A stretch of 64,000 bases of DNA from Streptomyces fradiae (lineage in GTDB: Bacteria; Actinomycetota; Actinomycetes; Streptomycetales; Streptomycetaceae): the NCBI RefSeq assembly GCF_041270065.1, contig NZ_CP065958.1, positions 5,952,001 to 6,016,000 of the forward strand, in the 5' to 3' direction. Within the stretch, counting starts at the first letter, position 1. Each line of letters opens with the position of its first letter. This document shows, one piece after another, positions 18,876 to 27,930 of this stretch. Position numbers and translations under genes: made by a program. The notes below the pieces were generated by a model. It ran no database searches, was not told the origin of the DNA, and saw nothing but the letters and a program-made list of their open reading frames with translations.

Positions 18876-19919
18876 ATGAGCACTCCCGACGCGCCGAACC
18901 CGCCGACGGGCACCGCCGCGGGCCGCCGGGCGGACGTCGCCGGGACGTCCGGGAGCTCCCGGGCCACCGGCGCGGTCGGTGACCGGCCGGCACGCGAGTC
19001 ACGACAGGGCGCCGCCGAGGGTGCCCGCGCCGGCGGTCCGCGTGGGCATGCCGTCGCCGAGGGTGACCTCAGCGGGGCTCCCGCCGCCGCCTCCGGGCGG
19101 GCCGGGGAGCGGGCGCGGTACTGGCGGCCGGACGGGCTGCCCGGGGTGGACCTGCTGCACGCGCACTACGTGCGGAAGAGCTTCTCCCGGCACACCCACG
19201 AGAGCTTCGTCTTCGCCGCGATCACCGAGGGCGTCGAGGCCTTCCACTACGGCAGCGACCTCGTGCACGCCGGGCCGGGCCAGATCGCGCTCGTCAATCC
19301 GGACACCCCGCACACCGGGCACGCGGGCGTGCCCGAGGGCTGGACCTACCGCACGATCTACCCCGACGCCGAACTGATCCGCGGCATCGCCGCCGACACC
19401 CTCGCGCTGCGCGGCGACGCCGGATTCACGCAGCCCGTCGTGGACGACCCGTACGCCGCCCGGCTCGTCGTCGGCGTGCACCGGGCCGCCGAGGAGGGCA
19501 ACGCGCTGGCCGCCGACAGCCTGCTGCGCCTGGTCACCGCGCGGATGCTGCGCAGCCACGGCGGCCGGGTGACGCCGCTGGCCCCGCTCGCCGCCGGAGC
19601 GCGGGACGCGGCACGCGCGCGTGCCGTCCTGGAGGAGCGGATGGCCGATCCGCCGACCCTGGAGCGGCTCGCCGCCGAGCTCGGCACCAGCCCCTTCGCG
19701 CTGCTGCGGGCCTTCCGCGCCGCGTACGGGATGCCGCCGCACACCTGGCTCACCGACGCCCGGGTCCGGCGGGCGCGCCGCCTCCTGGACACGGGCACGC
19801 CCCCGGCGGAGGCCGCCGTCGCCGTCGGCTTCACCGACCAGCCGCACCTCAACCGGCACTTCACCCGCAGCGTCGGGGTGCCCCCGGGGGCCTACCAGCG
19901 GGCCCGCGGCCTGCGCTGA
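18876..19919 (+). CDS. AraC-family regulator, probable controller of azlCD
   Basis: 347 residues. The first 75 are a low-complexity Ala/Gly/Arg tail. A cupin-type ligand domain follows (about 80-220; HTHESFVFAAITEGVEAFHY, NPDTPHTGHAG), then a double helix-turn-helix at the C-terminus (LERLAAELGTSPFALLRAFR and AAVAVGFTDQPHLNRHFTRS). The AraC-AzlC-AzlD order is common and suggests it senses an amino acid and controls the exporter downstream. The ATG at 18876 has CAGAAT 6 nt upstream, consistent with a leaderless start, and no later in-frame start exists before the cupin domain. It is divergent from lhr. Confidence 0.85.
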   Translation: MSTPDAPNPPTGTAAGRRADVAGTSGSSRATGAVGDRPARESRQGAAEGARAGGPRGHAVAEGDLSGAPAAASGRAGERARYWRPDGLPGVDLLHAHYVRKSFSRHTHESFVFAAITEGVEAFHYGSDLVHAGPGQIALVNPDTPHTGHAGVPEGWTYRTIYPDAELIRGIAADTLALRGDAGFTQPVVDDPYAARLVVGVHRAAEEGNALAADSLLRLVTARMLRSHGGRVTPLAPLAAGARDAARARAVLEERMADPPTLERLAAELGTSPFALLRAFRAAYGMPPHTWLTDARVRRARRLLDTGTPPAEAAVAVGFTDQPHLNRHFTRSVGVPPGAYQRARGLR

Positions 19920-19971
19920 GGCCGCCCGGGGGGGCGCAAGAACGTACAAGACCGGCCGCCGCCCCGCCCCG

Positions 19972-19984
19972 TACCGTCGCCGAC
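19972..19984 (+). promoter_or_regulatory. Leaderless -10 box of azlC
   Basis: TACCGT at 19972-19977 is followed by 7 nt and the GTG at 19985. There is no ribosome site. Confidence 0.55.
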
Positions 19985-20755
19985 GTGGCAGAACAGACAG
20001 CAACCCCACCAGCAACCGCACCGGCAACCCTCGGCACAGCCGACACGAAGAGCGACGCCGCCGTCGTCCGGGACGCGCTCGGGGTCGGGAGCGCGGTCGG
20101 GCTCTCCGGCTTCGCCTTCGGCGTGACCTCGGCGGGCGCCGGGCTCAGCCTGCTCCAGACCTGCGCGCTCAGCCTGCTCGTCTTCACCGGCGCCTCGCAG
20201 TTCGCGCTGGTGGGGGCGCTCGCCGCGGGCGGCAACCCGTTCACGGCCGCCGCCGGGGCCTTCTTCCTCGGCACCCGCAACGCCTTCTACGGGCTGCGCC
20301 TGTCCCAGCTGCTCGCGCTGCGCCGGTTCGCCCGCCCGTTCGCCGCGCAGTGGGTGATCGACGAGACCACGGCCGTCGCCCTCGCCCAGCCGGACCGCCG
20401 CACCGCGCGGATCGGCTTCACCATCACCGGCCTCACCCTCTACCTGCTGTGGAACGTCACCACGCTGCTCGGCGCGCTCGGCGCCGAGGCCATCGGCGAC
20501 ACCGACGCCTGGGGCCTGGACGCGGCCGGGCCCGCCGTCTTCCTCGCGCTGCTCGCGCCGATGCTGAAGAGCACCACCGAGCGGGCCACCGCCGCCCTCG
20601 CCGTACTCCTCGGCCTCGGACTGCTCCCGGTGCTGCCGGCCGGCGTGCCCGTGCTCGCCGCCGCGCTCGCCGCCCCCGCCGTGCTCTTCTTCCGCGGCTT
20701 CCGCGGCCGGTCGAAGACGTCGAAGACCTCGCAGCGACAGGAGGACGCCCGATGA
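19985..20755 (+). CDS. azlC: AzlC-family amino acid exporter, large subunit
   Basis: A 256-residue inner-membrane protein with about seven to eight helices. Family features include GLSGFAFGVTSAGAGLSLLQ, FTGASQFALVGALAAGG and GTRNAFYGLRLS. AzlC with AzlD (BrnFE-type) exports branched-chain amino acids and methionine in other bacteria. The substrate here is not shown. The stop overlaps the azlD start by ATGA, so the two subunits are coupled. The upstream AraC gene is the likely local regulator. Confidence 0.9.
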   Translation: MAEQTATPPATAPATLGTADTKSDAAVVRDALGVGSAVGLSGFAFGVTSAGAGLSLLQTCALSLLVFTGASQFALVGALAAGGNPFTAAAGAFFLGTRNAFYGLRLSQLLALRRFARPFAAQWVIDETTAVALAQPDRRTARIGFTITGLTLYLLWNVTTLLGALGAEAIGDTDAWGLDAAGPAVFLALLAPMLKSTTERATAALAVLLGLGLLPVLPAGVPVLAAALAAPAVLFFRGFRGRSKTSKTSQRQEDAR

Positions 20756-21060
20756 ACGTCTGGATCGCCATCGCGCTGACCGCCGGCGGCTGCTACCTGG
20801 TCAAGCTGCTCGGCCTGCTCGTGCCCGCCGACACCCTGGAGCGCCCGCTCGTCCGCAAGCTCGCCGCGCTCGTCCCGGTCGCCCTCCTCGCCGCGCTCAC
20901 CGCCCAGCAGACCTTCAGCAGCCAGGGCGCGCTGACCGTCGACGCCCGCGCCGCCGGGCTCGCCGCCGCGGCCGTCGCCCTCGTCCTGCGCGCGCCCTTC
21001 CTGGTGGTCGTCGGCGCGGCCGTCGCGGTCACGGCCGGCGTCCGGGCCCTCGGCGGCTGA
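20752..21060 (+). CDS. azlD: AzlD-family small exporter subunit
   Basis: 102 residues with three to four membrane helices (IAIALTAGGCYLVKLLGLL, then two hydrophobic segments after residue 40), typical size for the small partner of AzlC. The start ATG at 20752 is coupled to azlC and follows GACAGGAGG. It ends 39 bp before the convergent gene at 21100. Confidence 0.9.
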   Translation: MNVWIAIALTAGGCYLVKLLGLLVPADTLERPLVRKLAALVPVALLAALTAQQTFSSQGALTVDARAAGLAAAAVALVLRAPFLVVVGAAVAVTAGVRALGG

Positions 21061-21099
21061 CCCCGCCCCGGACCCCTGGACCACCGCAACCTTCAGGCG

Positions 21100-22044
21100 T
21101 CAGCCGATGGACCGGCCGTGCGCCCGCAGCGTGCGCAGCGCCTCCACGGTGACCACCGGCCGGGCCTCCAGGGCGGAGCCCGGCGCCCACTGCCGCCAGT
21201 TGACCGGCCAGCCGCCGTCCTCCTCCTGGGCCGCCGCGAGGTGGTCCAGGGAGCGGGCCATCTCCTCGTCCGTGAACCAGCGGCGGGCCAGCGAGTCCGG
21301 CACGCGCGCGTAGTCGTACGGGTAGTGGCGCTCGCCCGGCGCGTAGCCCTCGGCCACCGGGTAGTCCTCGGGCCGGTCCGGGTCGAGCACCACCAGGCCC
21401 CCCTCGCGCACCAGCCGCCCGAGCCGGTCGCTCGCCGCCTGGGCCCTGGCCCGGTCCGGGACCCCGTCGAGGAAGGCGACGGCGGCCTGGATCTCGTACG
21501 GATGCGACTTCTCGAGCGCGTCCACGGCCGCCCAGCAGAACTCGGTGGCGCGGAACAGCCAGGCGTGCCAGACCTGGTTGCGGTGCAGCAGGCCGACCAC
21601 CGGCCCGGTGGTGAGGAGCTCGCTCGGCGGGTCGTCGACGACCGGGACGAACGGGGCCGTCGGGTAGCCGCGCTGCGAGGGGTGGACGGCGGGCAGGGCG
21701 CCGTCGTGCGTGGACACCTCGGTGAGATAGCGGCAGATCCGCTCGACCCGCAGCCCGCCGCAGCGGCCGATGGAGTCGAGCACGCGCAGCGCGTGCGCGG
21801 TGTGCAGCGGCTGGCTGACCGGACCGCGCAGATCGGGTTCGAGGGCGTGGCCGTAGCCGCCGTCCTCGTTGAGGTAGGCGCTGAGCGCGGTCTCGACGGG
21901 GTCGGCGCCGCCGCGCAGGAAGTGGTAGGCGAACCGGCGCTGTTCGAGCACGCGGGCAGTCAGCCAGACGAACTGCTCGGCCCGCGCCAGGGGAGACGGC
22001 TGCGACGCGGACGGAGCGGGGGTTTCTGGAGGATTTCCGGCCAT
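21100..22044 (-). CDS. Prenyltransferase/squalene-cyclase-like toroid protein, function unknown
   Basis: 314 residues with QW-like repeats of the alpha/alpha toroid fold: YLNEDGGYGHALEPDLRG near 60 and AAQEEDGGWPVNWRQWAPGS near 280. Such folds occur in terpene cyclases and protein prenyltransferase beta subunits, but the DxDD and DCTAE motifs of active squalene or diterpene cyclases are not visible, and no terpene genes lie nearby. I would call it a conserved toroid-fold protein without assigned substrate. It is transcribed away from the DUF3046 gene from a clear housekeeping promoter with a leaderless ATG. Confidence 0.75.
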   Translation of the reverse strand: MAGNPPETPAPSASQPSPLARAEQFVWLTARVLEQRRFAYHFLRGGADPVETALSAYLNEDGGYGHALEPDLRGPVSQPLHTAHALRVLDSIGRCGGLRVERICRYLTEVSTHDGALPAVHPSQRGYPTAPFVPVVDDPPSELLTTGPVVGLLHRNQVWHAWLFRATEFCWAAVDALEKSHPYEIQAAVAFLDGVPDRARAQAASDRLGRLVREGGLVVLDPDRPEDYPVAEGYAPGERHYPYDYARVPDSLARRWFTDEEMARSLDHLAAAQEEDGGWPVNWRQWAPGSALEARPVVTVEALRTLRAHGRSIG

Positions 22045-22050
22045 GTTCCG

Positions 22051-22078
22051 ACCGTAGGAGGAAAAGCGCGGCTGACAA
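22051..22078 (-). promoter_or_regulatory. Housekeeping-type promoter, leaderless, for the toroid-protein gene
   Basis: Minus strand: TTGTCA (22078-22073), 16 nt, TACGGT (22056-22051), 6 nt, ATG (22044). The spacing is classic for the main sigma factor. Unlike lhr and recA, the -10 is 22 nt after the first T, so it is not the PafBC type. Confidence 0.65.
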
Positions 22079-22122
22079 GGGCTTCGGCCCGGGCTGCACT
22101 CGTCGGGCGGGATACTGGGGTC

Positions 22123-22317
22123 ATGCGGTTGACGATTTTCTGGGAACGGATGACCGAACACTTCGGTTCGTCCTATGTGGAGTCCTTCGCCCGGGACCAC
22201 GTGATGGCGGAGCTGGGCGGACGCACCGTGCACCAGGCGCTCGACGCGGGCTGGGAGGCCAAGGACGTCTGGCGGGCGGTCTGCGCGGCCGTCGGCGTGC
22301 CCGCCGAGAACAGATGA
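22123..22317 (+). CDS. DUF3046 small protein
   Basis: A 64-residue soluble protein (MRLTIFWERMTEHFGSSYVE, ending GVPAENR) matching DUF3046, a family found almost only in actinobacteria and usually close upstream of recA and recX, as here. Its function is unknown. A GATACT hexamer 6 nt before the ATG suggests a leaderless transcript. The repair neighbourhood makes a link to recombination plausible but untested. Confidence 0.85.
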   Translation: MRLTIFWERMTEHFGSSYVESFARDHVMAELGGRTVHQALDAGWEAKDVWRAVCAAVGVPAENR

Positions 22318-22366
22318 TGTGACGGCTCCGGGACGGAATGTCCGCGCGGTGCGCGAGACTGGCGGA

Positions 22367-23725
22367 GTGGCCCCGACTGACGTGAACGACGAGAAGACCG
22401 ACGAGACGGACGACCCCATCGATCCCGGCACCCCGCGCACCGCCCCCGGTGCCCGCACCGCACCCACCGAGCCCACCACCCTCACCACCCCCGCGACCCC
22501 TGCCGATCCCGCGGCCCCGGCCGCCGGCGCCGGCCGTCCCGCGTCGCGGATGCCGCGCTGGCTGCCCCGCGCCCTGGTCCTCGCGCTCGCCCTCTACGCC
22601 TGCTTCCAGCTCGGCAGCTGGGCCTTCCACCAGCTCGTCGGGCTGCTCGTCAACGTCCTGCTCGCCTTCTTCCTGGCACTCGCCATCGAACCGGCGGTCG
22701 GACGGATGGCGGCGCGCGGGATGCGCCGGGGGCTCGCCACCTTCATCGTCTTCTTCGGCGTCCTGGTCTTCGGCGTCGGCTTCGTCGTGCTCCTCGGCTC
22801 GATGCTCGCCGGCCAGATCGTCGACATGGTCGAGAACTTCCCCAAGTACCTCGACTCGCTGATCAACTGGGCCAACCAGCACTTCCACACCGAGCTGTCC
22901 CGGCTCGAGGTGCAGGACAGCGTGCTGCGCTCCGGCTGGCTGCAGAAGTACGTGCAGAACAGCGCCTCCGGTGTGCTCGACGTCTCCGCGACGCTCCTCG
23001 GCGGGCTCTTCAAGCTGCTGACGATCTTCCTCTTCGCCTTCTACTTCGCCGCCGACGGGCCCCGGCTGCGCCGCGCCCTGTGCTCGGTGCTCCCGCCGGC
23101 CAAGCAGACCGAGGTGCTGCGCGCCTGGGAGATCGCCGTCGACAAGACCGGCGGCTATCTCTACTCGCGCGGACTGATGGCGCTGATCTCCGGTGTCGCG
23201 CACTTCGTGCTCTTCGAGATCCTGGGCGTGCCCTACGCGCCCGCGCTCGCCGTCTGGGTGGGTCTCGTCTCGCAGTTCATCCCGACCATCGGCACCTATC
23301 TGGCGGGCGCCCTGCCGATGCTGATCGCCTTCACCGTGGACCCCTGGTACGCGCTGTGGGTGCTGGTCTTCGTCGTGGTCTACCAGCAGTTCGAGAACTA
23401 CATGCTGCAGCCCAAGCTGACCTCGAAGACCGTGGACATCCATCCGGCCGTGGCCTTCGGCTCGGTGATCGCGGGCACCGCGCTGCTCGGCGCGGTCGGC
23501 GCGCTGATCGCCATCCCCGCCGTCGCCACCCTGCAGGCCTTCCTCGGCGCCTATGTGAAGCGGTACGACGTCACCGACGACCCCCGCGTCCACGGCCACC
23601 GGCGCTACGGCGAGGCGGTCGTCGCCCGGCTCCAGAAGGCGCTGCACGCCAAGAAGGAGCAGCCGGGACGGGACGCCGGGCCGGAACCGGACGGCGCCAC
23701 CGCGGGCGAAGGCGCTCAGAAGTAG
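22367..23725 (+). CDS. AI-2E (UPF0118) family transporter
   Basis: A 452-residue membrane protein. The N-terminus (1-60) is acidic then Thr/Pro/Ala-rich. About eight helices follow in the 2 + 1 + 5 arrangement of this family, with VGLVSQFIPTIGTYLAGALP and VYQQFENYMLQPKLTSKTVD as signatures. Members export autoinducer-2 or act as sodium/proton antiporters, and the role in streptomycetes is not known. The GTG start at 22367 follows GAGACT by 6 nt, the same arrangement seen at miaA. The last 10 bp overlap the convergent cydB end. Confidence 0.88.
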   Translation: MAPTDVNDEKTDETDDPIDPGTPRTAPGARTAPTEPTTLTTPATPADPAAPAAGAGRPASRMPRWLPRALVLALALYACFQLGSWAFHQLVGLLVNVLLAFFLALAIEPAVGRMAARGMRRGLATFIVFFGVLVFGVGFVVLLGSMLAGQIVDMVENFPKYLDSLINWANQHFHTELSRLEVQDSVLRSGWLQKYVQNSASGVLDVSATLLGGLFKLLTIFLFAFYFAADGPRLRRALCSVLPPAKQTEVLRAWEIAVDKTGGYLYSRGLMALISGVAHFVLFEILGVPYAPALAVWVGLVSQFIPTIGTYLAGALPMLIAFTVDPWYALWVLVFVVVYQQFENYMLQPKLTSKTVDIHPAVAFGSVIAGTALLGAVGALIAIPAVATLQAFLGAYVKRYDVTDDPRVHGHRRYGEAVVARLQKALHAKKEQPGRDAGPEPDGATAGEGAQK

Positions 23726-24495
23726 GACGGGCCGGTCACCCGGTCCCCGAAGAGGCGCCGGATCCAGACCTGGACGCCCAGCATCGGCACGGTGACGGCG
23801 AGCAGCACCGGGACGAGCAGCCGCAGGGTGGCCGGGCCGGCGGCGTGGGAGCCCGGGGCCAGGACGCTCCCGGCCGCGAGCGGCAGCCCGCCGAGCAGCA
23901 CCGCCGTGAGCGCGAAGGGGTGCCAGGGCCCGCCCGCCCGCCCGACGAGCCGCCGGGCCCGCTCGTACGGCACTCCCGTCAGGCGCAGGGCGGCGAAGCC
24001 GAGGCCGTGCGCGGCGAGCAGCGCGGCCACCGCGAGGGCGGTGAGCACGGCGACGGGCCCGCCGGCCGGCTCGTACGGGCGGCCGGTGAGGAGCGCCGCG
24101 AGCAGCCAGCCGGTGGCGAGCGCCAGGCCCCAGCTGCCGGCGGTCACGGCGCCGTCACACAGCGCCCGCCAGCGCGGGCCGGGGCCGCGCTGCCGGGTCC
24201 ACAGGCCCAGGTCCCGTACGACCAGGGCGGCGAGCAGCACGACGAGCACCGGGAGCTGACCGGTGAGCAGCCGGCCTTCCAGCTCCGGGAAGCAGCCGGC
24301 GAGGACGCCCGCGAGGGCGACCAGCCACACCTCGTTCGCCAGGAAGAACGGCGCGAAGGAGGCGATCACGAGCCGCCGTTCGCGGGCGTCGCGGCCCAGG
24401 TACGGGGTGAGCATGCCGGTGCCGATGTCCGCGCCGCCCAGCACGAACCAGCCGGCGGTGAAGAGGGCGAGCAGGGCGAGGGCGAGGGTGTCCAC
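23716..24495 (-). CDS. cydB: Cytochrome bd oxidase subunit II, short form
   Basis: 259 residues, about 80 fewer than the usual CydB, with about seven helices. The N-terminal helix ALFTAGWFVLGGADIGTGML and the following SFAPFFLANEVWLV are the conserved CydB start. The GTG at 24495 is the best start, with AAGGAG about 10 nt upstream. It lies 35 nt downstream of cydA in the same operon. CydB scaffolds CydA and has no ligands of its own for the active haems. The reduced length suggests a minimal or CioB-like variant. I see no cydCD assembly genes nearby. Confidence 0.85.
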   Translation of the reverse strand: MDTLALALLALFTAGWFVLGGADIGTGMLTPYLGRDARERRLVIASFAPFFLANEVWLVALAGVLAGCFPELEGRLLTGQLPVLVVLLAALVVRDLGLWTRQRGPGPRWRALCDGAVTAGSWGLALATGWLLAALLTGRPYEPAGGPVAVLTALAVAALLAAHGLGFAALRLTGVPYERARRLVGRAGGPWHPFALTAVLLGGLPLAAGSVLAPGSHAAGPATLRLLVPVLLAVTVPMLGVQVWIRRLFGDRVTGPSYF

Positions 24496-24530
24496 GGGCT
24501 TGCGGCTCCTTCCCAGGAGGGGCTGTGAGG

Positions 24531-25820
24531 TCAGTAGCGGGCGGCGGGCAGCGCGTCGGCGGGGTCCGGCGCGTCGCCGCCGGCCCGCTCGTCGTGGCCG
24601 AGCCCGCCCTCGACGGGGCCGCGCCGGGCGTGCCGGGCGAGCAGCCAGGCGTTGAGGACGGCAAGCAGCCCGAAGAGCGTGGTGAACACGGCGAGCGAGA
24701 GGCGCATCGCGCCGGGGGAGAGGCCGGAGACCGCGTCCTCGGTCTTCAGCAGGCCGTACACCACCCAGGGCTGGCGGCCCGCCTCGCGGAACACCCAGCC
24801 GCTGATCATGGCGACATACGGCAGCGGCACCGCGGCCATCAGGGCCAGGTGCCAGAGCCGGAAGCGGAAGACGGCTCTTCTGAAGCAGGCGAGGATCAAA
24901 CCCGCGAAGCTGAAATACATCATCAGCGCGAAGCAGATGAGCATGATCAGCCCCGCACCGCGGGTCAGGCCGACCGAGGGGACGTAGTCCCCGGGGCCGA
25001 AGCGGGCGACCAGATCCGCCTGGAGGCGCGCGATCTCCGCGGTCCGCTGCCCGAACACCGCCGACTTCATCGGCTGGAAGGTGCTGAGCGCGGAGAGCTG
25101 CAGTCCGCCGAAGACGGCCGTCACCATCAGCGCCGGGAACGACAGGAACACCCCGATGCGCAGGCTGCGCCCGAAGAACTCCCACTCCGGGGAGCGCCGG
25201 AACAGGTGGTAGGCGCTCACGCCCGCCATGAAGAAGCCCGCCGTGAGCAGCGCCCCGGCCACCACGTGCCCGAAGGCGAGCAGCGCGGACGGGTTGGTGA
25301 GCACCGCCACCGGGTCGTCCAGGACCAGGATCCCGTCCTCCGTGCGGTGGCCGACGGGGTGGTTGAGGAAGCCGTTGGAGACCAGGATCCAGTAGGCGGA
25401 GAGATACGCGGTGAGCGCCACGATCCAGATCGCGGCCAGGTGCACCCAGCGGTTGAGCCGGTGCCAGCCGAAGATCCACAGGCCGAGGAAGGTCGACTCG
25501 ACGAAGAAGGCCACGATCGTCTCGACGGCGAGCGAGGCGCCGAAGACGTTCCCCGCGTAGTGGGTGAGCCCGCTCCAGCTCATGCCGAACTGGAACTCCA
25601 TCACGATGCCGGTGACGATCCCGACCGCGTAGTTGATCACGTACAGCTGGCCCCAGAAGCGCACCAGACGCGCGTCCAGCGGCCTGCCGGAGAAGGTCGC
25701 CCGGGTCTGCAGCACGGCGACGACCGTCGCGAGGCCCAGGGTGAGGGCGACGAAGAGGAAGTGTCCGCCCGCGGTGAGGGCGAACTGCAGCCGCGCGAGA
25801 TCGAGTACGTCGGGATCCAC
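24531..25820 (-). CDS. cydA: Cytochrome bd-type quinol oxidase subunit I
   Basis: 429 residues. This subunit carries the three haems that oxidise quinol and reduce oxygen. Visible family features: the N-terminal haem-ligand His in LTAGGHFLF, the helix-III segment VMEFQFGMSWS, the His in LAFGHVVAGALL, and the conserved GRQPWVVYGLLKTEDAVS. The quinol (Q) loop is short (around FGPGDYVPSV), as in CioA/cyanide-insensitive-type oxidases. The start is GTG at 25820. Streptomycetes normally also carry a main cydAB-cydCD locus elsewhere (family knowledge, not seen here), so this may be a second bd oxidase. The two-component system immediately upstream on the same strand is a candidate regulator. Confidence 0.9.
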   Translation of the reverse strand: MDPDVLDLARLQFALTAGGHFLFVALTLGLATVVAVLQTRATFSGRPLDARLVRFWGQLYVINYAVGIVTGIVMEFQFGMSWSGLTHYAGNVFGASLAVETIVAFFVESTFLGLWIFGWHRLNRWVHLAAIWIVALTAYLSAYWILVSNGFLNHPVGHRTEDGILVLDDPVAVLTNPSALLAFGHVVAGALLTAGFFMAGVSAYHLFRRSPEWEFFGRSLRIGVFLSFPALMVTAVFGGLQLSALSTFQPMKSAVFGQRTAEIARLQADLVARFGPGDYVPSVGLTRGAGLIMLICFALMMYFSFAGLILACFRRAVFRFRLWHLALMAAVPLPYVAMISGWVFREAGRQPWVVYGLLKTEDAVSGLSPGAMRLSLAVFTTLFGLLAVLNAWLLARHARRGPVEGGLGHDERAGGDAPDPADALPAARY

Positions 25821-25942
25821 GCGCCCAGCGTCGGGGTACGGCCAGGGGCGCCGCGTCGCCCGCCGGTGGACACCCGTCCTACCCCTCGGGTTGCGGCCCC
25901 GGCCGGGCGCGTACCCCCGTGGTTGCGGCCGCCGGGCCTGGT

Positions 25943-25952
25943 CCCCTAGGGG
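25943..25952. promoter_or_regulatory. Perfect palindrome upstream of cydA
   Basis: CCCCTAGGGG lies between the response-regulator stop and cydA, in a 136-bp gap that also holds two copies of GGTTGCGGCC. It is a possible operator, but nothing in the sequence names its protein. Confidence 0.3.
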
Positions 25953-25956
25953 ATGC

Positions 25957-26622
25957 TCAGGCCAGCCAGCCGGGGGTGATCATCCCCGACTCGTACGCCA
26001 GGATCACCAGCTGCGCCCGGTCCCGCGCGTCCAGCTTGGTCATGATCCGGCTGACATGGGTCTTGGCGGTCGCCGGGGAGAGCACGAGCCGCCGGGCGAT
26101 CTCGTCGTTGGACAGGCCCGCCCCGACCAGGCCCATGACCTCCCGCTCCCGCTCGGTCAGCGCGTTGAGCCGGGGGCTCGGGTCCGGGCGGGGCGCGCGG
26201 CCCGCGAACTCGGCGATCAGCCGGCGGGTCACCGCGGGGGCGATCAGGGCGTCGCCGCGCGCCACCACCCGGACCCCGTGCAGCAGCTCCTCCGGCTCGG
26301 TGTCCTTCACCAGGAAGCCGCTCGCGCCGGCGCGCAGCGCCCCGTACACGTAGTCGTCGACGTCGAAGGTGGTGAGGATGACCACCCGCACCCCTTCGAG
26401 GGCCGGTTCCTCCGTGATCCGGCGGGTGGCCTCCAGGCCGTCCAGGACCGGCATCCGGACGTCCATCAGGACCACGTCCGGGCGCAGCTCGCGGGCGAGC
26501 GCCACCGCCCGCTCGCCGTCGGCGGCCTCCCCGACCACCTCGATGTCGTCCTCGTCGGCCAGGATCGACCGGAAGCCGGCCCGGACCAGGGTCTGGTCGT
26601 CGGCGAGCACGACGCGGATCAT
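25957..26622 (-). CDS. NarL/LuxR-family response regulator
   Basis: 221 residues. The receiver has VVLADDQTLVRAGFR, the phospho-Asp in VLMDVRMPVLDG, Thr in ILTTFD and Lys in FLVKDTEPEEL. The C-terminal LuxR helix-turn-helix is LTEREREVMGLVGAGLSNDE then LSPATAKTHVSRIMTKL. The start overlaps the kinase stop by 4 nt (ATGA), making a coupled two-component pair. cydAB follows 136 bp downstream on the same strand, so the pair may control the oxidase. Confidence 0.93.
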   Translation of the reverse strand: MIRVVLADDQTLVRAGFRSILADEDDIEVVGEAADGERAVALARELRPDVVLMDVRMPVLDGLEATRRITEEPALEGVRVVILTTFDVDDYVYGALRAGASGFLVKDTEPEELLHGVRVVARGDALIAPAVTRRLIAEFAGRAPRPDPSPRLNALTEREREVMGLVGAGLSNDEIARRLVLSPATAKTHVSRIMTKLDARDRAQLVILAYESGMITPGWLA

Positions 26623-27848
26623 GCGGAGTCCCCCTCGGGAGCGATTTCGGGCGCGGGCGCGGACGCGGATGTGGGCGCGGACGGCGGGAACGGGAGCCGG
26701 GCGTCGACCCGGAAGCCGCCGGGAATGTTACGGGCCGTCAGCTCGCCGCCGAAGGCGCGGGCCCGCTCGGCCATGCCCCGGATGCCGCTGCCCGCCGGCC
26801 GGTCATCGGGCGCGCCCCCGCCGTCGTCCTCGACGCGCAGCCGCAGCGCGTCCGGGCCCCAGTCGAGCGCCACGAGCACCGAGCGGGCCGCCGCGTGCCG
26901 CGTGACGTTGGTCAGCGACTCCTGCACGATCCGGTACGCGGCGAGGTCGAGCGGCGGCGGCAGCGGCACCGGCGTCCCGCCGACCCGGGTGCGCACCTCC
27001 AGACCGGCGCTCGCCGCCCGCTCCACCAGCTCCGGCAGCAGCGCGAGCCCGGAGGCCGGGGCGGTCGGCGCCGCCTCGCCGGCCCCGCGCAGCACCCCGA
27101 GGGTGGCGCGCAGCTCGCGCAGCGCCTCCTTGCTGGTGTCCCGTACGGCCCGCAGCGCCTCCTCGGCGGCGGCCAGGCCCTGCGCGGCGGCGGGCTTCTT
27201 GCCGAGCCGGTGCAGCGCGGCGCCGGACTGCACGTTGATCAGCGAGATGCTGTGGCCGAGGATGTCGTGCACCTCCCGGGCGATCCGCAGCCGCTCCTCG
27301 GTGGCGCTCTGCCTGGCCCGGGCCTCCTGCTCCCGCTCGGCGGCGAGGGCGCGCTGCTCCACCTCGCGCAGATAGGCGACCCGGTTGCGCTGGGCGCGGC
27401 CGACCGCGACCAGGCTGATCAGCCAGCCGGCCATCATCGCGAGCGAGGTGTCGTCGATCTGCCGGTGCCCCGGCCGCTGCCGGATCTCGCCGAGGCCGAC
27501 CGCGAGCAGCGTGACGGCCGCCAGTGCGACGGCGGCGGCGAACCGGCCCTCGGCCGCGGTGGTGTAGAGCGCGACCGCGAAGGCGATGAGGAGCGGGCCG
27601 TCCTGGGCGGACAGCGGGTAGTAGACGGCGCACGCGAGGAGCGTGACCACGGCGACCGCCACGGGCTGCCGGCGGCGCAGGACGAGGGCGCCGCAGCCGG
27701 TCAGGATCAGCGCCCAGCCGAGCGCGGTGCGCCCGGCCGGCTCCGGCTCGTAGCGCGCCACGACCAGGGTCCAGACCGCCGTGACGAGGAACACGACCAG
27801 CGCCACGAGCGCGTCGCGGAGGTCGCGCGACCGGAGGCTGAGGGGCAT
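26619..27848 (-). CDS. NarX/DesK-type sensor histidine kinase
   Basis: 409 residues. Four to five membrane helices (about 10-150) form the sensor part without a large extracellular domain. A coiled coil leads to the HisKA_3 motif [20 protein letters not shown], and the HATPase domain has VEDDGGG and [14 protein letters not shown]. The Pro/Ala/Glu-rich tail ends in PEGDSA. The ATG at 27848 was chosen over one at 27860 because TATGCT lies 7 nt upstream, the leaderless spacing. It is divergent from recA, with which it shares a 223-bp intergenic region. Confidence 0.92.
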   Translation of the reverse strand: MPLSLRSRDLRDALVALVVFLVTAVWTLVVARYEPEPAGRTALGWALILTGCGALVLRRRQPVAVAVVTLLACAVYYPLSAQDGPLLIAFAVALYTTAAEGRFAAAVALAAVTLLAVGLGEIRQRPGHRQIDDTSLAMMAGWLISLVAVGRAQRNRVAYLREVEQRALAAEREQEARARQSATEERLRIAREVHDILGHSISLINVQSGAALHRLGKKPAAAQGLAAAEEALRAVRDTSKEALRELRATLGVLRGAGEAAPTAPASGLALLPELVERAASAGLEVRTRVGGTPVPLPPPLDLAAYRIVQESLTNVTRHAAARSVLVALDWGPDALRLRVEDDGGGAPDDRPAGSGIRGMAERARAFGGELTARNIPGGFRVDARLPFPPSAPTSASAPAPEIAPEGDSA

Positions 27849-27855
27849 GTTCCGA

Positions 27856-27861
27856 AGCATA
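27856..27861 (-). promoter_or_regulatory. Leaderless -10 box of the histidine-kinase gene
   Basis: TATGCT on the minus strand, 7 nt before the ATG at 27848. It lies about 60 bp from the recA SOS box. Confidence 0.5.
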
Positions 27862-27903
27862 GGCACGGGCCGGGAGCCGTTGCCGGACACCGGCGTGGTG
27901 CGC

Positions 27904-27930
27904 TTGACACGAAAATCGAACATCCATTCT
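27904..27930 (+). promoter_or_regulatory. recA promoter region with LexA (SOS) box
   Basis: TTGACA at 27904-27909 is followed by CGAACATCCATTCT. GAACATCCATTC (27918-27929) is a one-mismatch version of the gram-positive LexA box GAAC-N4-GTTC, and the same box has been described before recA in Streptomyces. It lies where the -35/-10 spacer would be, so LexA binding would block polymerase. Confidence 0.75.

Noticed and set aside
21100..22044. Assignment as a terpene cyclase
   Set aside because: Toroid-type repeats are present, but the acidic catalytic motifs of cyclases are not seen and no isoprenoid genes flank it.
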